A DNA stretch of 64,000 nt from Apostichopus japonicus (GCF_037975245.1 NC_092571.1:22945564-23009563); one strand, 5' to 3'. Shown: positions 38,696 to 51,899, counted from the first letter of the stretch. A program made the numbers and translations. The notes: generated from the letters alone by a model not told the origin.

Positions 38696-39899
38696 CGGAT
38701 AACATTGATACCATGCAACGTTGCCTAACGTATAAAAGAAGACTCACCTTCAAATAACTAAGAAAACAAACTTAAGAATAAACAACAATCTAAAAACAGA
38801 AACACGAATTGAGTTCAAACCAACAGAGAATTAATGCTGGTAGAAACGCATATCTAACTCGGCAATTATTTTACATGGCAAATTTAATTGCTTGCAATAT
38901 TCGTTTCCATTTCCAATTATTGTATGATATAATCAACGATTCCAATAGAGGCATTAATAACCGTATAAAATGTACTCCGAAATTTTAAAATGTAATGTCT
39001 TACAATAAATGAAAGTGAAAAGAAAAATTAGCGAAAGTGAGGGCATATTTTTAATATATATATATATATACATCTGTATTTGCCGCATTGAACGTGGCTG
39101 CATAATTGAATGACATCTAAACATATTGAGAATGATATTAATAGGTTTCAATATTTCAATTTAATTAAAACTTTACCAATACAGAGTTTTTCAAACTATT
39201 AATGAAGATAATATGAGAGGTATGTAACCTAAACAAGAAAATATAAGGAGGAAATAATGTGACTTTGTTCCCACTCTAAACTGTGTTGTTGTAATACTGA
39301 ATGTTGTAAAACTAGTATGGAAGAGGAATGTCCAATTATGTGTGTACGGGATTTTTTTTATGGAAGCATTACCGTAACTTCCAAAATACTTTCAATCTCG
39401 CAAAATCAATAGTTGTAAAGGAACAGATAAGAGAGACTTAACACTGAGTCTCTTCGAAATATAAGACGTACAAGCAATGTATTGCTTTCTGTTCTTTCTT
39501 CTTCTTTTTTCTTTTTCTTTTTTTCATTAACAGTGAATCAGGAAAGCTACTTTTCGTTAATTTGTTTTTCTACAACCTCACATAGTACAAGTGTACAAAA
39601 TAACAACAATTAAATGAACAAGATGAAGTAGAGGGAAGTAAAACTAATAACCCTCCCTAATAAACTGAAAACAAAGTTTAATCAGAACATATAGAAAAAC
39701 AACAACGGAATTACAGAGAAAGTAAACAAAACAAAACAAACTTATTTAATAATACGTATTCCAACTTCAAGACCAAACCTACCCTCACAACCCCCCCCCC
39801 CCCCCCACACCCTCACTAAAATCAACAGCTAGATTGGTGTCTTTAGTTTTATAAACGTCATGCCAACCATATGCCTGTCGTGATGAATTATGAAAATTG

Positions 39900-40650
39900 G
39901 AAAATGGTCACTGATGGTCACTGATATCAATGGTCACTGTTATTAGTAAACCAGATTCGTCAATTTGAACTTTGGAATCAATATTTTCTACATTGGTGAT
40001 TATATGTTGTCGATGAGAGAAGCTATACTGCAACTTGTCAATCTCGTGGGATTGTTGATGGTTGTACTAAACGTACAAGCAACGATATTATTTACAAACT
40101 CAGATGACTTACAGCTCGGTCAATATTAAAGTCACCCATTACGTAACAATACTGAACTTCTAATCACATCTTACTAAGAACATCATACGCATGATCAATG
40201 ACTAACTGTACATGTAATCATTGAATCTAGCAGTATAGTGCCATCAACAGGATGATACACCACTCCCATATGACTTAGTAGGAAGACGCATTTCTATAAA
40301 AAATACATTCAATATATATGTTTAAATAAGAAGTTCTCTACGAGAGATAAACTGAAACTCGTTACTGATAAACAATCCTACACCTCGTTTTTGTCTTACG
40401 ATGACTTTCAATTAATATGTAAATACCCTAAGATATCCTATGTAGATATCCTTAAACCTATTTTCATTGAGCCATTTTTCAGTAAATCCAAAGACCGAAA
40501 CGTTACGATGCAGTGATTTTAGGTGATTAATGTTCCTCGCCAAGCTACGGCTGTTAAGATGGAAAACAATGAAAGTGCCCTTTTCCAATCCATTAAGATC
40601 ATCATTTATGAAAATACATTGAATGTTTGCAAAAGTATGTACTCAAATTA
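39900..40650 (-). pseudogene. LINE endonuclease fragment
   Basis: Minus-strand frames, with stops, give pieces of an apurinic endonuclease of the CR1/Jockey group: IYIECIFYRNASS, then VMGDFNIDRAV with the GDFN motif, preceded by SHRKTKT and GYLH. Copy A has no counterpart at the same place, so it is specific to copy B. Confidence 0.6.
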
Positions 40651-41537
40651 CCGGGAATCTTATTTTTGAATAAGTCGTGCATGGTTCCTTCTATATCAAT
40701 TGAGCCAGCCAAACAAGATCTGAATTCTTCGTTATTAGCGATAATGAAAAAAAGCAGATTACATAAATTTCTTAATGGCATAGGAAAGCATGGCAGCAGA
40801 AAATGTCATCTTGGAGACTTTCCTAATTTCTATATTTGTTATGATCTTAACAGTGGTTGCATGTAGTACATGTCGGCTCAGTATCGTTCGATCAAATTTC
40901 GTGGAGAGAAAATAATAAACAAAAGACACGAAAAGTACCATAAAAACAAAAACTATATGAGCATACTAAAATAATTTCAACACAAAACAAGAGTAGAGAG
41001 ACTAAGTATACAAGGTTTGTAATCAAGTGTACAATGTTTTCAGAATTTGACCTCAGTATTGACAGTTGATCTTGACAGAATGGAGTATTATCCTTACAGT
41101 TAATAAAGTGCATCCACAATACAAGTATAAAGTACATTGACCAAACACTTTTTTTTAATGATAGTGTTTACAAACTAAGATGTAACACACATGTAAAATC
41201 ACGCATATATAAGGCAAGCAATAATCGACGCACCTTTTGACTTCGGCAAGAGACTAACAAAAACGTGTATACCTCCTTCTCTTCAGAAGGATAACACGAT
41301 GGAATTGAAATGCTGTATAGAATCAAACAGCGGAAATGTGGTTGACTGTTAAAAAAAAAGCGCTTACGTAGTCGATAGCCCCTCTGGGGAATTTTCATAT
41401 GTCAATAAAACCAAAACTAAAAAAGTAAAAAGAAAACTTCCAGTCATTTTAACTTAATTCTAAACGTTCTTTTGAATGTAACGAATATGTAGAACAAAAA
41501 TGCCACCTCTTCGCATCCGTAAATAGAGATGGCTGGG

Positions 41538-41544
41538 TATAAAT
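41538..41544 (+). promoter_or_regulatory. TATA box of gene B
   Basis: TATAAAT 83 bp before the ATG, with CTCACTCAG about 30 bp downstream, in the same arrangement as gene A. Confidence 0.75.
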
Positions 41545-41620
41545 TTCCTGGTATTCTTGTTGAAAAGCTCACTCAGAACAGAAAGTTTCGCTACTTGAAG
41601 ACCGAATTTCACCAACGAAG

Positions 41621-41804
41621 ATGAAGTCGTTTTTGGTTGTAACTATCTTCTACATGTTCTACTTCATTCAAACCTCTGAAGCAGACGAATTTGCTAATCT
41701 TACACGCGTGGGCTATTCGGGAACCATCGTGCTCTTTCCAGTACCAAGGGAGAGAGTTGCCAGTAAAATTAACCAACTAAATGCATTAATTCCGGATCAA
41801 GAAG
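41621..41804 (+). CDS. Gene B exon 1: signal peptide and N-terminus of an unrecognised secreted protein
   Basis: Codes for residues 1-61 and one base of codon 62, exactly as in gene A: signal peptide (MKSFLVVTIFYMFYFIQ), NLT sequon at 26-28, core YSGTIVLFPVPRERVA, and donor GAAG|GTAAGA. Nine residues differ from A, including Ser48 for Cys48, which leaves B with seven cysteines in the mature protein. Start, frame, intron phase and promoter spacing all agree with gene A. The 1102-bp intron (41805-42906) is alignable with that of A along its length. Function unknown. Confidence 0.85.
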
Positions 41805-42906
41805 GTAAGACATATCGCGTACGACTTCTGTATTAGAGATGAAAAGCTTTCTCCGATCTCCATTCTGGAGATTTTATTCTTAAATGTTCACACGTCTATC
41901 TTGAAATGTCGTCTATGTCATAAATTGACATTGCAATTTATTACAAAAATGTTGACTGTTTTTTGATCACGTGTTTTACTTCCCTGATTGCCGAGTCTGA
42001 AAGAAATTTAATATGACGCAGGAAAAAAATGGTAGCCATGACTTCCATATGTGTACATAAAGACAAACCGATTCACTCAAAACGAGTTTATAGAAATTTA
42101 CGTACAGCAATAAATTATGAATTCCACTTTTATCGACATCTTAATTTATTTTTAATTTGTTTTCGTCTCAATCTTTGTGTGCTGGGAGAAGGAACGGGGA
42201 CAGGGTTAGAGTTTAAGCACCTAGTACTGGGGACTATATCTGGATGGTCTCCAGAGGCCTTAGTTGCTCTCCATTCGCTCTTGACCTGGTCACCACTCAT
42301 GCCCATTGTAAATTTAATATGGGCAATTCCTCTTAAGGCTTTAATTAATTGTTGATACAGCTAGATCGTCTATATGTATATTCCTTCTTTGAAGTTACTT
42401 ATGTTTAATTTTCACTTTTCCTATGATAATTGTCCTCCATCTATATAACTATATAAAGTTCACACAATTGTTAAGCTAGAATGTCCCAGTGTGTTATCTT
42501 GTTGCCAAGGTGAGTTCCGGGACACAGATTGGTGAGATCAGAAACTTAGATTTCAGAATAAATCATGATGGTTCTACGTCACACTTCATAAAGATTGCAA
42601 CCTTTTCAGGCCGTTATTTTATAACTACAATGTATTATATAGATGAATGCATGTATGTCTATTTGCGTGTGTGCGTGTGTGCTCATGGAGGGCGGTGGCT
42701 TTAGGGGGTTATGTTGTAAAGTAACGAAGATATGGAGTATAGCAGAGTACCAATGGGGATGGGTCTTAGCACAATTGGGCAAAATGCGTCTCGCGGGCAA
42801 GTTTTTTGCACCCCGGCAGGAAGCCTTCAAAATCCCTGTTAATGTGTATGCGAATAGAAATATTAATAAGGTATCTTTTATAAACTTTAATTTACCATTT
42901 TCAAAG

Positions 42907-43649
42907 GAACTCTGAATTTACCTAACTACCCCATTCTTCCGGAGTTCCTTCAGCCGGACGAACACGTCGTTGGCATCTCCATTGGACACCTCTCGGCCCA
43001 ATCATTCATCGATACCTTAACCTGCGATGTTGCTGAAAAATACTCATTGAAAACTGCCACAATTCAATTCTTTGTGCCGTATTTGACCGGACCGGACCCT
43101 AATGATCTGCCAAATTTTAAGCTTGCTCTTAGCAGTTTTGTGTCAACGGAGAAGCCATTTCTTGACCCTAACATGGCAGTACCCGCTTTTCAAGTTGAAG
43201 AACTCATCATAAATGAATTCGGAGTGAGCATGAAAGACGGAGAAGACTATTTCACTGCCTCGTGGAAAGAAGCTGAATCATGCCATATTGTTGATTACGT
43301 CATCAACGATGACGTCAATGAATATATTGATGAACTTATGTTTTCTCTTAACCACGAATTGGACTTCTCTGCCTGTGAGTCATCTGATGTGCAGGACGTG
43401 GACATGTGCATGGCACGTGAAGAGATGAGTAGCATTTTGGCGCAGAATAGGCTCAACGCGTGCGAGTATTGGACTCCAATGGAACCCTTTACGAAATGCA
43501 CACTGGAGTACTATGCTCTGGAGTCTATTTCTGAAAAATTCAAAGAGGCGAGTCTGCTCTCGGAGGAAAACACATACCCGATCGTCTTTGAGAAACAGCC
43601 TCAAGCAGTCTTTGCTGCAAATATCAAAGTTCCTTGCATTGAATTCTAG
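42907..43649 (+). CDS. Gene B exon 2: main body of the unrecognised secreted protein
   Basis: Begins after TTTTCAAAG and joins exon 1 in phase 1 (codon 62, Gly), giving 308 residues ending VPCIEF, the same length as A. All seven exon-2 cysteines of A are kept, as are VSTEKPFL, PNMAVP, MKDGEDYFTASW and NACEYW. About 24 of 246 residues differ from A, many of them conservative, with charge changes near the C-terminus (for example KQPQAV against MHTQAD in A). No frameshift or stop is present, so both copies look functional. No transmembrane segment follows the signal peptide. I do not recognise the family. Confidence 0.85.
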
Positions 43650-43732
43650 CAAATTCAATCACGATAACATATTGGTGGAGGGTAACAAACGAAGATGATT
43701 TAGTTTAGAATCTCGAAACATTTCCCGTACAT

Positions 43733-43738
43733 AATAAA
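43733..43738 (+). promoter_or_regulatory. Poly(A) signal of gene B
   Basis: Canonical AATAAA 84 bp after the stop codon. The aligned hexamer of gene A is CATAAA. Confidence 0.65.
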
Positions 43739-46016
43739 TGTGACTAACACATATGCTGTTATTTATGTAATACTGTAATAGGAATTTATTGATAGATCAT
43801 GAACCTGGAAGAATATAAAGAGCCTACTACAAGCTCCGAAATTGTGTTTATTTAACTTACTAATTCATGTTTAAGTCAAGTGCAGTAGGTATAGGAAACA
43901 ATCTAACGCAGTTAATATTCAATTAAGTTTTGCTTCCCGACTCATCCGTGACTGCCGATAGAGGTACAATTGTTGTAGAATTTGGGTGATAGGTGCTGCC
44001 CCATCTTCAATATATCAGATATATCAGATATAAATAGCCTACCCTAGTCTAGCTGAAGCCATTATTTTTTGTTAACATTTAAAGTAATCAATTACGATTG
44101 GCGTATTGTTTTTCTTTGGACGACACCTTGAAGATGTTGCGTATCTAACTTGCATGAAGCAACCATTTTCTTCCAAATTAAGGACAATAGAGTTGCTGTA
44201 TACAAATCTAGCTATTCGACATTGCTTACCTTGTAGAAGTCCTATGCAGGATGGGAAGAGTTTAGCGATATGCATGAGTAACGTTCAGAAGTAACTTGGA
44301 CGATCCTCCTGGTATCAGCGTTGCTACGTTCTTTAGTTCTGCAGACAATACATCTGGAATAAACGTTTAGTGCAAAGCCACTTGAGATTATTTTTTTAAT
44401 CAGTTATCCCGTCTATAATCCATCTTAATATCTGTTAGTTGTGTGCTCCCAAGGCCACGTGTTTCTTGTCATACTATTATCGTTAAAATATACACAAGTT
44501 CGTTAGTTAATTCCCTCGGAGAAATGTGAGTTTAGTCGTTTCTGTGTCACTTCTAAAATCGCCGCACTTTCGATGCAACGATGGCAGATCTAACAACATC
44601 CCATAAATTTCCTTGCCAATGGTTCCCTTTATAAATCAAACAAAAGAAGAAAAAAATATAATTGTGAGAATTCTTTCAATATTTACGCTTGAATCACGAG
44701 CATATACAGCAGCTATAACTATGAGAGCAAAGCACATTGCTATGGACTACCAGAGCTAGATGCTTGATGACAACAAAGACCCGAGCACTCGACAAACTAT
44801 GTTTGCCTAAAATCCCCACAAATCTCCGACAACATGGTAGCCTAACATCTCAAAAGTCAACATGAAAGTCTAGCCTAGCTTTTCGTGTATTCGTTCAAAT
44901 TGTGTCGCAGTTAGCTGGCACTAAAGTATTTACCGAATAGTTTCGTCACTGCTGCTTTCTTTGACCACATGGTAACCTAACACCACACTAAGTATATGGG
45001 AAACCTCTCCTAACCATCGATTCGCCAAAAAAAGAAAAAGAAAAAAAGATCACACTCTGCGTAGCCTTGTTTACAACTTTCAATAAGCTAGAACTCGGCA
45101 ATAGTTTGGAAGTTATGTGCTATGTATGGAAGCGGGAATTTAGTATCTTGCGTGTACTGTTGCTGAGACGATGGATTGGAGGTTTTCAGGAGTACTTTTC
45201 ACCGATATAATATTTTCGTTTTCGGTGGTGAGTGATTTTATTCACACACGAAAACTACATGATTAAAAGAAAGGGCACATTCGGCGAAGCAAACCAGTGT
45301 TACCAGTCTATTTCATTTAATGGGTTCTGGGTTTTACGTCGTATATATTCGGTGGCTTGACGTTAATCGCGAATAATCGCTAAACAATCGCTATTTTTGC
45401 TATTAAACGTTTAATGAACGTGCTACACGGTCGCAGCCATAGGCCGAGCCGCCCCCGTCACACAGCGAAGCTAAGGCACTGGGCCATCTTGACATATATA
45501 TCGTCTACAACATTCACAAAGTACAAGTACATGATACGATCGCATCTTTTCAACTAAAGAAGGATATACAAGAAACGCAATTGGTGTTCGATCGGGAATT
45601 TCTTTACGGGACGCAATTTTTTTCTCTAGGTACATTACTGCCAATATTGTTTAGTACCGAAAATAGCACATACTGTTCGTATAGGCCTGGTCTATAGGTT
45701 AGGCTATAATTTTCAATTGACTTCAGTGTGGTGTTAGGCTACACACAATCATGGGATGTCAGTAATGTAAAATCTGTGGCAATAAACTAGAACACAATGG
45801 ATGCAAAAAATAGACCATTCTTAAGTTGCGACGGACTGTGCAAGTAAGCTCTGATTCATACATTTCTGTCACTCTTTCTTGTTGCTTTGGAAGCCTATTG
45901 TTACGTGTTTGTAGACCCAACCCACAGCTGCCCCATTTATTTCCCCCGTGAAGTCTTGTAGTCACTGGGCTGTGAAGAATATTCAGTAGCAGCACAATTG
46001 GCAGAGGATTTGTGTT
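43739..46016. other. 3' flank of gene B within the duplication
   Basis: No gene recognised. From about 44880 it matches the 3' flank of gene A; 43900-44880 has no clear match there. Small open frames lack motifs. Confidence 0.5.
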
Positions 46017-46830
46017 GGGTTTATTCACAATATTGCATTACAGTAACTCTGGCGAATTCAACAAGACCCCCCACCGTGGGAGTCGCATTTCAAATACCCA
46101 AGGGCCAACCCATCCTTTATGAAAACCTTCAACAGCGCTCTGGCCCTTCCATAAAAGTTCAGTTTCCACCACACCACCACTTTTGAAATCATGTGGTTAA
46201 CGCTCAGTGGTTAACGCCGGTGCCTTTCGATGATAAGGTCCCGACTTCGAGTCACTCCAAGATTAATGTATGTCGTCCAGTTACAGAGTTATTGAAAATT
46301 GATAAAATATGAATCTAAGAGACTGACTTCGGTCAGCTTGCCGCTTTGATAAGCCAATGATGGCTTCTTCCCGAGTTCCTGCTTGCATGAGGATCTAAAA
46401 TACATACAACTACATATTGCCAATTGCACTTGCATTGGGAGATTTTATGCTCTTCTGTAGGGAACAACTTCAAATATGAGAATCGGGCCAATTTATTTTT
46501 TATATTGTCAATAGCCTCTGTGGCCAGTTACTAATTTTAACTTGTTGAACAGCGAGAAAATCTCTTCCTGGAGTTTATTCACAATATTGCATTATAGTAA
46601 CTCTAAAAGAAAAATGGGATGAACAGTTACTGACTACTTTAAATTTGTTGGACAGGGAGAAACACTCAATCTGGAGTTTATTCACAATGTTGAATTATAG
46701 TAACTCTAAAAGAAAAGTTAGATGAACAGTTACTAATTTCAGCTTGTTGGACAGGGAGAAACTGTCTATCTGGAGTTTATTCACAATATTGCATAATTAT
46801 AGTAACTCTGAAACCAAAATGGTATAAAGT
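46017..46830 (+). repeat. ~100-bp tandem repeat interrupted by a SINE
   Basis: Units containing GGAGTTTATTCACAATATTG and TAGTAACTCT start near 46571, 46673 and 46772. A fourth partial unit lies at 46017-46055, before the SINE-bearing insertion. The array begins exactly where the match to copy A stops. Confidence 0.75.
46198..46425 (+). mobile_element. tRNA-derived SINE
   Basis: Same family as 6867-7160: A-box-like GCTCAGTGGTTAACGC, B-box-like GACTTCGAGTCACTCC, the GAGACTGACTTCGGTCAGCT body and a short CATA tail. Confidence 0.85.
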
Positions 46831-48761
46831 TGTTGTCATTCTTTTCACTCAGACATATTTCCAGTTGCTTTTCATAAACTAAAAATAATTTAACCAAACA
46901 TGTGAGTTAAGTCGAACGAATTCTTCCGTTTCTTTATGAAATTAGAGAGAAAACTAAAGAATCTGAAGTAAAATAGCAGCAGATTGGAAATTGGATAACC
47001 CAATTAGAAAGTTATCCTGGTACACTTTCATAGTAATAATTAAAGTGGCCATGACACGAAAATTTCAAAGTCCTATATTTTTGGGATCAATCAAAGAATG
47101 TTCTCTAGAACATGTATCAACCAATCTGCCAGTTTAAAACTTGATTTTTCAAGTCGAAAATTGAGAATGAATTTACCCTTTTCGGCGTTTGAAACTTTGT
47201 TTACTCAAAGATTTTCCGATTCGCATGACGTCATCTGACGTTGTAGTGATCATCACCCTTTTGCATTATGGACTTGCCCACATCCTTGCGTAATCAGCAG
47301 TACTCTTCTCGCTATGCATCTTCCAGCGTGACACCACTTGCATGTAAGATTTGATACCGGAGAGATGTACTAATCATCAGCCTTTTTAATGACTACATAT
47401 CAACGCTATATTCAGCAGTAGCTGGAGCGTAATTAGTGGAGATTTTATACAGTCAAGGCATCATCATTCATCTCTTCATATTTGAGCCTACATCTCGCAA
47501 TTATCTATTACAAGTCGGCGACTACGAGCAGTTGTATTCATCGTCGCCGCGAGCTACATAGCCGTTACAGTACTGTATACGCAGCGGTAGCGAGCAAGTC
47601 AGACCCTAGCATATTTACAGAGTTATTACTACTAGCGAGCAATTCTTACGTTTCGGACAAGTAACCGAATTATTATATAAATAAACATTTATCAGTTAGG
47701 AAGAGCAGTGAGTTACTACGAAGGACAGGCCTGGATTAAGTGTCAGTCTGAATGGAGGCTCCATTACGTGAGCCACGTTTTACTGTACACACGTGAAGAT
47801 ATCGCTAGGCGCCGCCATCTTTGATCTTTGTTGGACCCGAACTTCGAGTGGACACTGCGAATTGCGGAATATCGAAGGAGTTTATTATTAATCTTAGCCT
47901 TCAACAACGTCACGTTCTGAACACATTTTGTTGTCGCTGCTTACGCTCCTCCGAACATATATATCATTCACGTACACAGTAGACAAGTACACATACCACT
48001 AGTAGTTACTAAATAAAACACCGATCACAAGTGCGATATCAAATCAAAATTTCCTGTGAAATGGCGGATCCAGAACCAATTGCGGCAACCGAAGTTCAAA
48101 GTGACAATGTTTCTTCACTAGGCAGTGAAATTGGGCTATAATTAGAGTGCCCTTTCTCATATTCGAAGCAGAGAGTGAAGGCGATGATCATTCCAATATT
48201 TAACCGAACGTTGAGGGTGGAGCGGAGGTGTTAGAACCGTGTCAGTTCGAGCCTGTTAAACGAGCCGAAATTGAAGCTCCACAACATATCGAAGAAAAAA
48301 TCCGTTCGAAACCATTGCAAGGAACATACAACGTGGTAAGAATTTATTAACGAAGCATTTAAAAACAAAATCGAGTCCATTTTGTGCATGTGTTGTTGGA
48401 ATTCGCGGAACACCCTAAACCGTATTGTGCGTTGTGTTACGGTAACTTACAACCCATATGTAGAGTGTGTAGTACTAGTAGGGTTGGTTGCATACTGAAA
48501 GTTTGGCTCGGGGATGTAAGTTGCATTATGCAGCCATGCTAGGTAGGCATATGTGTTATTTCATACTCATTAGTACTTGGCTAGTACTTTGCCTGGAGTT
48601 TTGCAAATCAATTTTCTGAAACAAAAGAATGTTTCATGATACATGGAAGGTGTAAAATCACAACAAATGTAACCATAACTGTACATTGTATGCCTGCTTG
48701 TTATTGTGGACATCATGGGCCAACATTAATACATTTTGAACTTTCCTAAATTTTTTCCCAG

Positions 48762-49023
48762 GCAGTACAGATACATAGCCTACGGTCAACAGGTTCAATG
48801 ATACTTGGGGTTCCTAGCAAGACACGTCAGGGTTGTGCTACCATCATGTGCAGTCCAAAGGATCAGAAGTGATTTTCCAGCCAATGGTCATTACACTGGA
48901 TTCAAGTTGCCAGGAGAAAACTCATTGTATAGGAAGCCTTGGTTGAGAAATTCCTCCAGAAACACCTTTTCAAAACTACGATTGTGTTGGATTATCAATC
49001 CGTCAGGGTTCCCTCAATGTTGA
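48762..49023 (+). pseudogene. P2X7-intracellular-domain-like exon inside the TTAA-flanked element
   Basis: After a good acceptor (TTTTTTCCCAG) the frame reads QYRYIAYGQQVQ, a TGA stop, then LGFLARHVRVVLPSCAVQRI and FPANGHYTGFK. This matches the conserved AYRQF-x-W ... LG-(R/K)-x-x-R-V-V-(L/I)-PSC-x-V-x-x-IR-x-x-FP-x-x-G-x-Y-x-GF signature of the cytoplasmic domain of P2X7 receptors. That domain is also found in many invertebrate proteins that lack the channel. The TGA falls where the motif normally has Trp, a one-base change. No channel transmembrane segments are nearby. An upstream frame (48061-48141, MADPEPIAATEV...) may be the first exon of the same gene. The stop argues for a pseudogene in this copy. 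Confidence 0.6.
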
Positions 49024-50898
49024 TATATTGAATTCAAGACTTTTAATTCAGGATGAAAAGGTTATTTTCCAGACCCAACATCAACAATGAAAAAAAAGGC
49101 ATGTTTTGAAGCATTTGGACACAAGTATTGGCGTGACCGTGATGTCATATAATATGTGCATAAGGGAACGGGCATTGACCTTTTTAGGGGCATTTACCTC
49201 CCAGACGTTTGATTCGTACCTTTAATCTGGAAGCCAAAATATCCATATCACCAATGATATTTGACAGAAAAGTCATAATAAAGACCAATGGAGGCAGCAG
49301 AACTCTTGAATGTTTAGACTTTGCTTCTTCAGCAGCAGTTGGTTTGTTTTGTAGTCTTTCTTCAAAAACTCAGCAGTACACCCTGTTAATGGTCTTCGAT
49401 TGTTTTAATGCGTGTGATGCTGTGTTTCACATTGCCCATCAGTGTTGTACGTGTCGTCGTGCTTGTGTAACATTTTTGCATGTGAGTTACTTCGTGCAGT
49501 GTTTCTTGGTTTAAATAACCCTTTATTGTATTTGCTTCTGGATTATTCTAATTAATTTGTCACAACAACGATTGATAGCGATGGACATGCAACTGCTTTA
49601 TAGGCTTAAAGCAAAAAAATTCATGTAAGTTGTTTTCTTTTAACCTCCTTTGATGTCACAAATTACATTAGTGTAATTTAAGAATGATAGTGTTTATGGA
49701 AAGTACAGTTTTACTTTTATGTCATATAATACAATGATTGTTGTTAATGTTAGTTCAGATTGTCCAGAATGACTGTCTAGAACTGATATTGAATAAATTT
49801 TGTTCAATGATTTAACACTTGAACTATGTTGTGTGAATTTTTGGCTCTGTGACTTTAAAATAAATCGCTTTGAGATTTAATTAAACACCCTTTGGAATAA
49901 AATCTTATTACCTACCTATTTTGACCCATCCCCATTACCCCCACTCCCTCCACAACATAAAACATGGTTTTGCTGGAATAGGAATAAGAAATTATTGCTA
50001 TAACTAACTGATCCAGCATATTCCAGAAATAAATTGGGGCACTGAGATTTGTTCACAAGAAGATGTAACCCATCGCTTCTGAAGCTAACCTCATAGCTTA
50101 TTAGTATACAATAGAGCAATGAAGGGGGTGTTAATTTAGATGATACAGTAAAATCTCTTCGTCTATTGCGACTTCAGTGTAGTAACGCTAATACTATAGT
50201 ACTACTAGTGCTCGGCGCGCTACCTCCTAAGGATCGCCACTCGCCCCATTGGAGGTTTCCTGTTCCCCGATCTGGTCTTCAGAGTAAATTGTTGTGGATT
50301 ACTTGACAGAAGAATGACTCTTTTATGTCGAACCGTTAAAGTCCATTTGTTTTATTTCATAACAAAAAGGAGGGATCGTAGTATGCTTCCGAGCTGCATA
50401 CTAGCTAGGTCCAGTGAAATCGGCGCTGGTGTTGTGCACTAACTTGGTCATAATCGCCGTGTTTTTTCGTCCTTCAGCCATGGATGAAGGCTAATTGCAT
50501 GGGTAATGATATTTATGCAGCCCCCAACAACACAACGGACCGGCATTTCTCTCGGATAGTTTACAACAGTTGTAAAACAAACTTGACATTTCTAACGATA
50601 TAGCGTAATACAGTGGTTGTTCTCTCAGTGTAAATGTGCGTGTATATGGAACGGTATGATCGTCGCGCATCCGATACATGCCTGGGCTTTGCACGTGTGT
50701 TCCTAACATGACGTCATCATTGTCTTGTTGTGAAATCGCATTCTCAGATATCTATTTTCGGTTGCGAATATTAAAACGTTAATTACTAATTAGTCCTTGA
50801 GGTTTTCAAGGTGTTGAGGATAGTTTTGAACATAGATTTTCTCATAGATTCAGAGAAAGTTACTCTCGATGAGTTGGATTTTTCGTGTCATGGCCTCT
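49024..50898. other. 3' part of the TTAA-flanked element
   Basis: A plus frame at 49209-49514 has no recognisable motif. 50140-50880 is single-copy in the window, and a TGACGTCA site lies at about 50708, mirrored by one near 47227 at the other end. Confidence 0.4.
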
Positions 50899-50902
50899 TT
50901 AA

Positions 50903-51311
50903 GATAAATTGGGGCATGTCGTTTCTTTTAATTGGTTTCTTAGCTATTGGACTCTATATGAACTTGTAGTCTACTTAAGCGGGCGTAACGAAGTGTTTTA
51001 CACAACTGATTTTTTTTATCACGCTCAGAGGCATAGTACGCAATGACGACATTACCAAACAAGAAAACGATTTAAATGTATTTCAATTGCTTTTGTTTGT
51101 TTCGATTGTATTTCTTATTGTGCATGTATGTCAATTTTATTTGTTTGTATTTCAATTGTATTTCTTTGGTATTCGTATTTCGATTGCACATATATATTTT
51201 TTTAAATTTTTTGAAACATTTATCACATATCAAAACAACTGTAGTTCATACTAAGTAATCGACCTCATTAACAGAAAAGTTTAGTTAGTTCTATCAGTCA
51301 CTCGTTGATAG
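50903..51311. other. Unassigned sequence
   Basis: T-rich and repetitive (TATTTCAATTG variants at 51075-51190). No gene. Confidence 0.5.
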
Positions 51312-51625
51312 TACAAGAAAATTTGGTATTGCTGTGGTGGGCTCAATTTAAAGTATCACAAAGTATTACTGGCCTGTTGGGGTTAAAACTGCTGGGCATT
51401 GGTTACAGAAACCCATGCAAACTGACGTTGACCTCAACGTGAACTCTATACCGTCCCACAGACGCTGAACGATTGAAAGAAAATAAAGATGAGTATCCTT
51501 ATCAATCTTAAACTACTCCTCTATTTCTTCACAAAGACCATGCACGGAAACAGTTTCATTTCTCTGTTTTTTTTTACAATTTCTATATTTTTGGTTTCAA
51601 CAAAAACTAAAGCACCATATATGTA
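51312..51625 (+). repeat. Segmental duplication copy B, block 2
   Basis: Partner of 27874-28210. The match ends near AACTAAAGCACCA (28190 and 51605). Confidence 0.8.
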
Positions 51626-51899
51626 TGTATGCTATATGAGTTCTAAATGGCTATATGTATGCTGGCTGATATGGTGCAACACTGCGTATTCTCACCATAA
51701 TTGATCCTTTTAGGAGTTTCCTGGGATGAGTACCCGTTTTCTTTGGCAAGATGTTGCCATATTGATGTTTCTTAAGTGAATTGTAACTTTTAACTCTATT
51801 CAGCCGATACAAACTTCCTATTTAAGATATTTAACACTTTTGTCAACCTGAGCTGCAGTGTCTTGCAACACAGGCAAGCACTTTGTTACGTTGCAATGA

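Larger units (their letters stand above)
38697..46017 (+). repeat. Segmental duplication copy B, block 1
   Basis: Direct-orientation partner of 21345-27815, containing gene B and its flanks. Longer than copy A because of a LINE endonuclease fragment (39900-40650) and other differences, despite lacking the foldback element found in A. Copy A starts about 17.3 kb upstream. Confidence 0.85.
47044..50898. mobile_element. TTAA-flanked 3.9-kb DNA element carrying a P2X7-like domain
   Basis: Inverted ends AGTGGCCATGACACGAAAA (left) and the complement of AGAGGCCATGACACGAAAA (right), bordered by TTAA at 47040-47043 and 50899-50902. TTAA target duplications are typical of piggyBac and Kolobok elements. 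The element lies in duplication copy B between blocks 1 and 2 and is absent from copy A. Inside are a short ATG-initiated frame (48061) and the P2X7-like exon at 48762. I see no transposase catalytic motif. It may be a non-autonomous element that captured a gene, or a decayed autonomous one whose own protein includes this domain. Confidence 0.7.

Noticed and set aside
46198..46270. Possible tRNA gene
   Set aside because: Cloverleaf arms do not pair and the same sequence with a body and CATA tail recurs at 6867 and 12763, so it is a SINE head.
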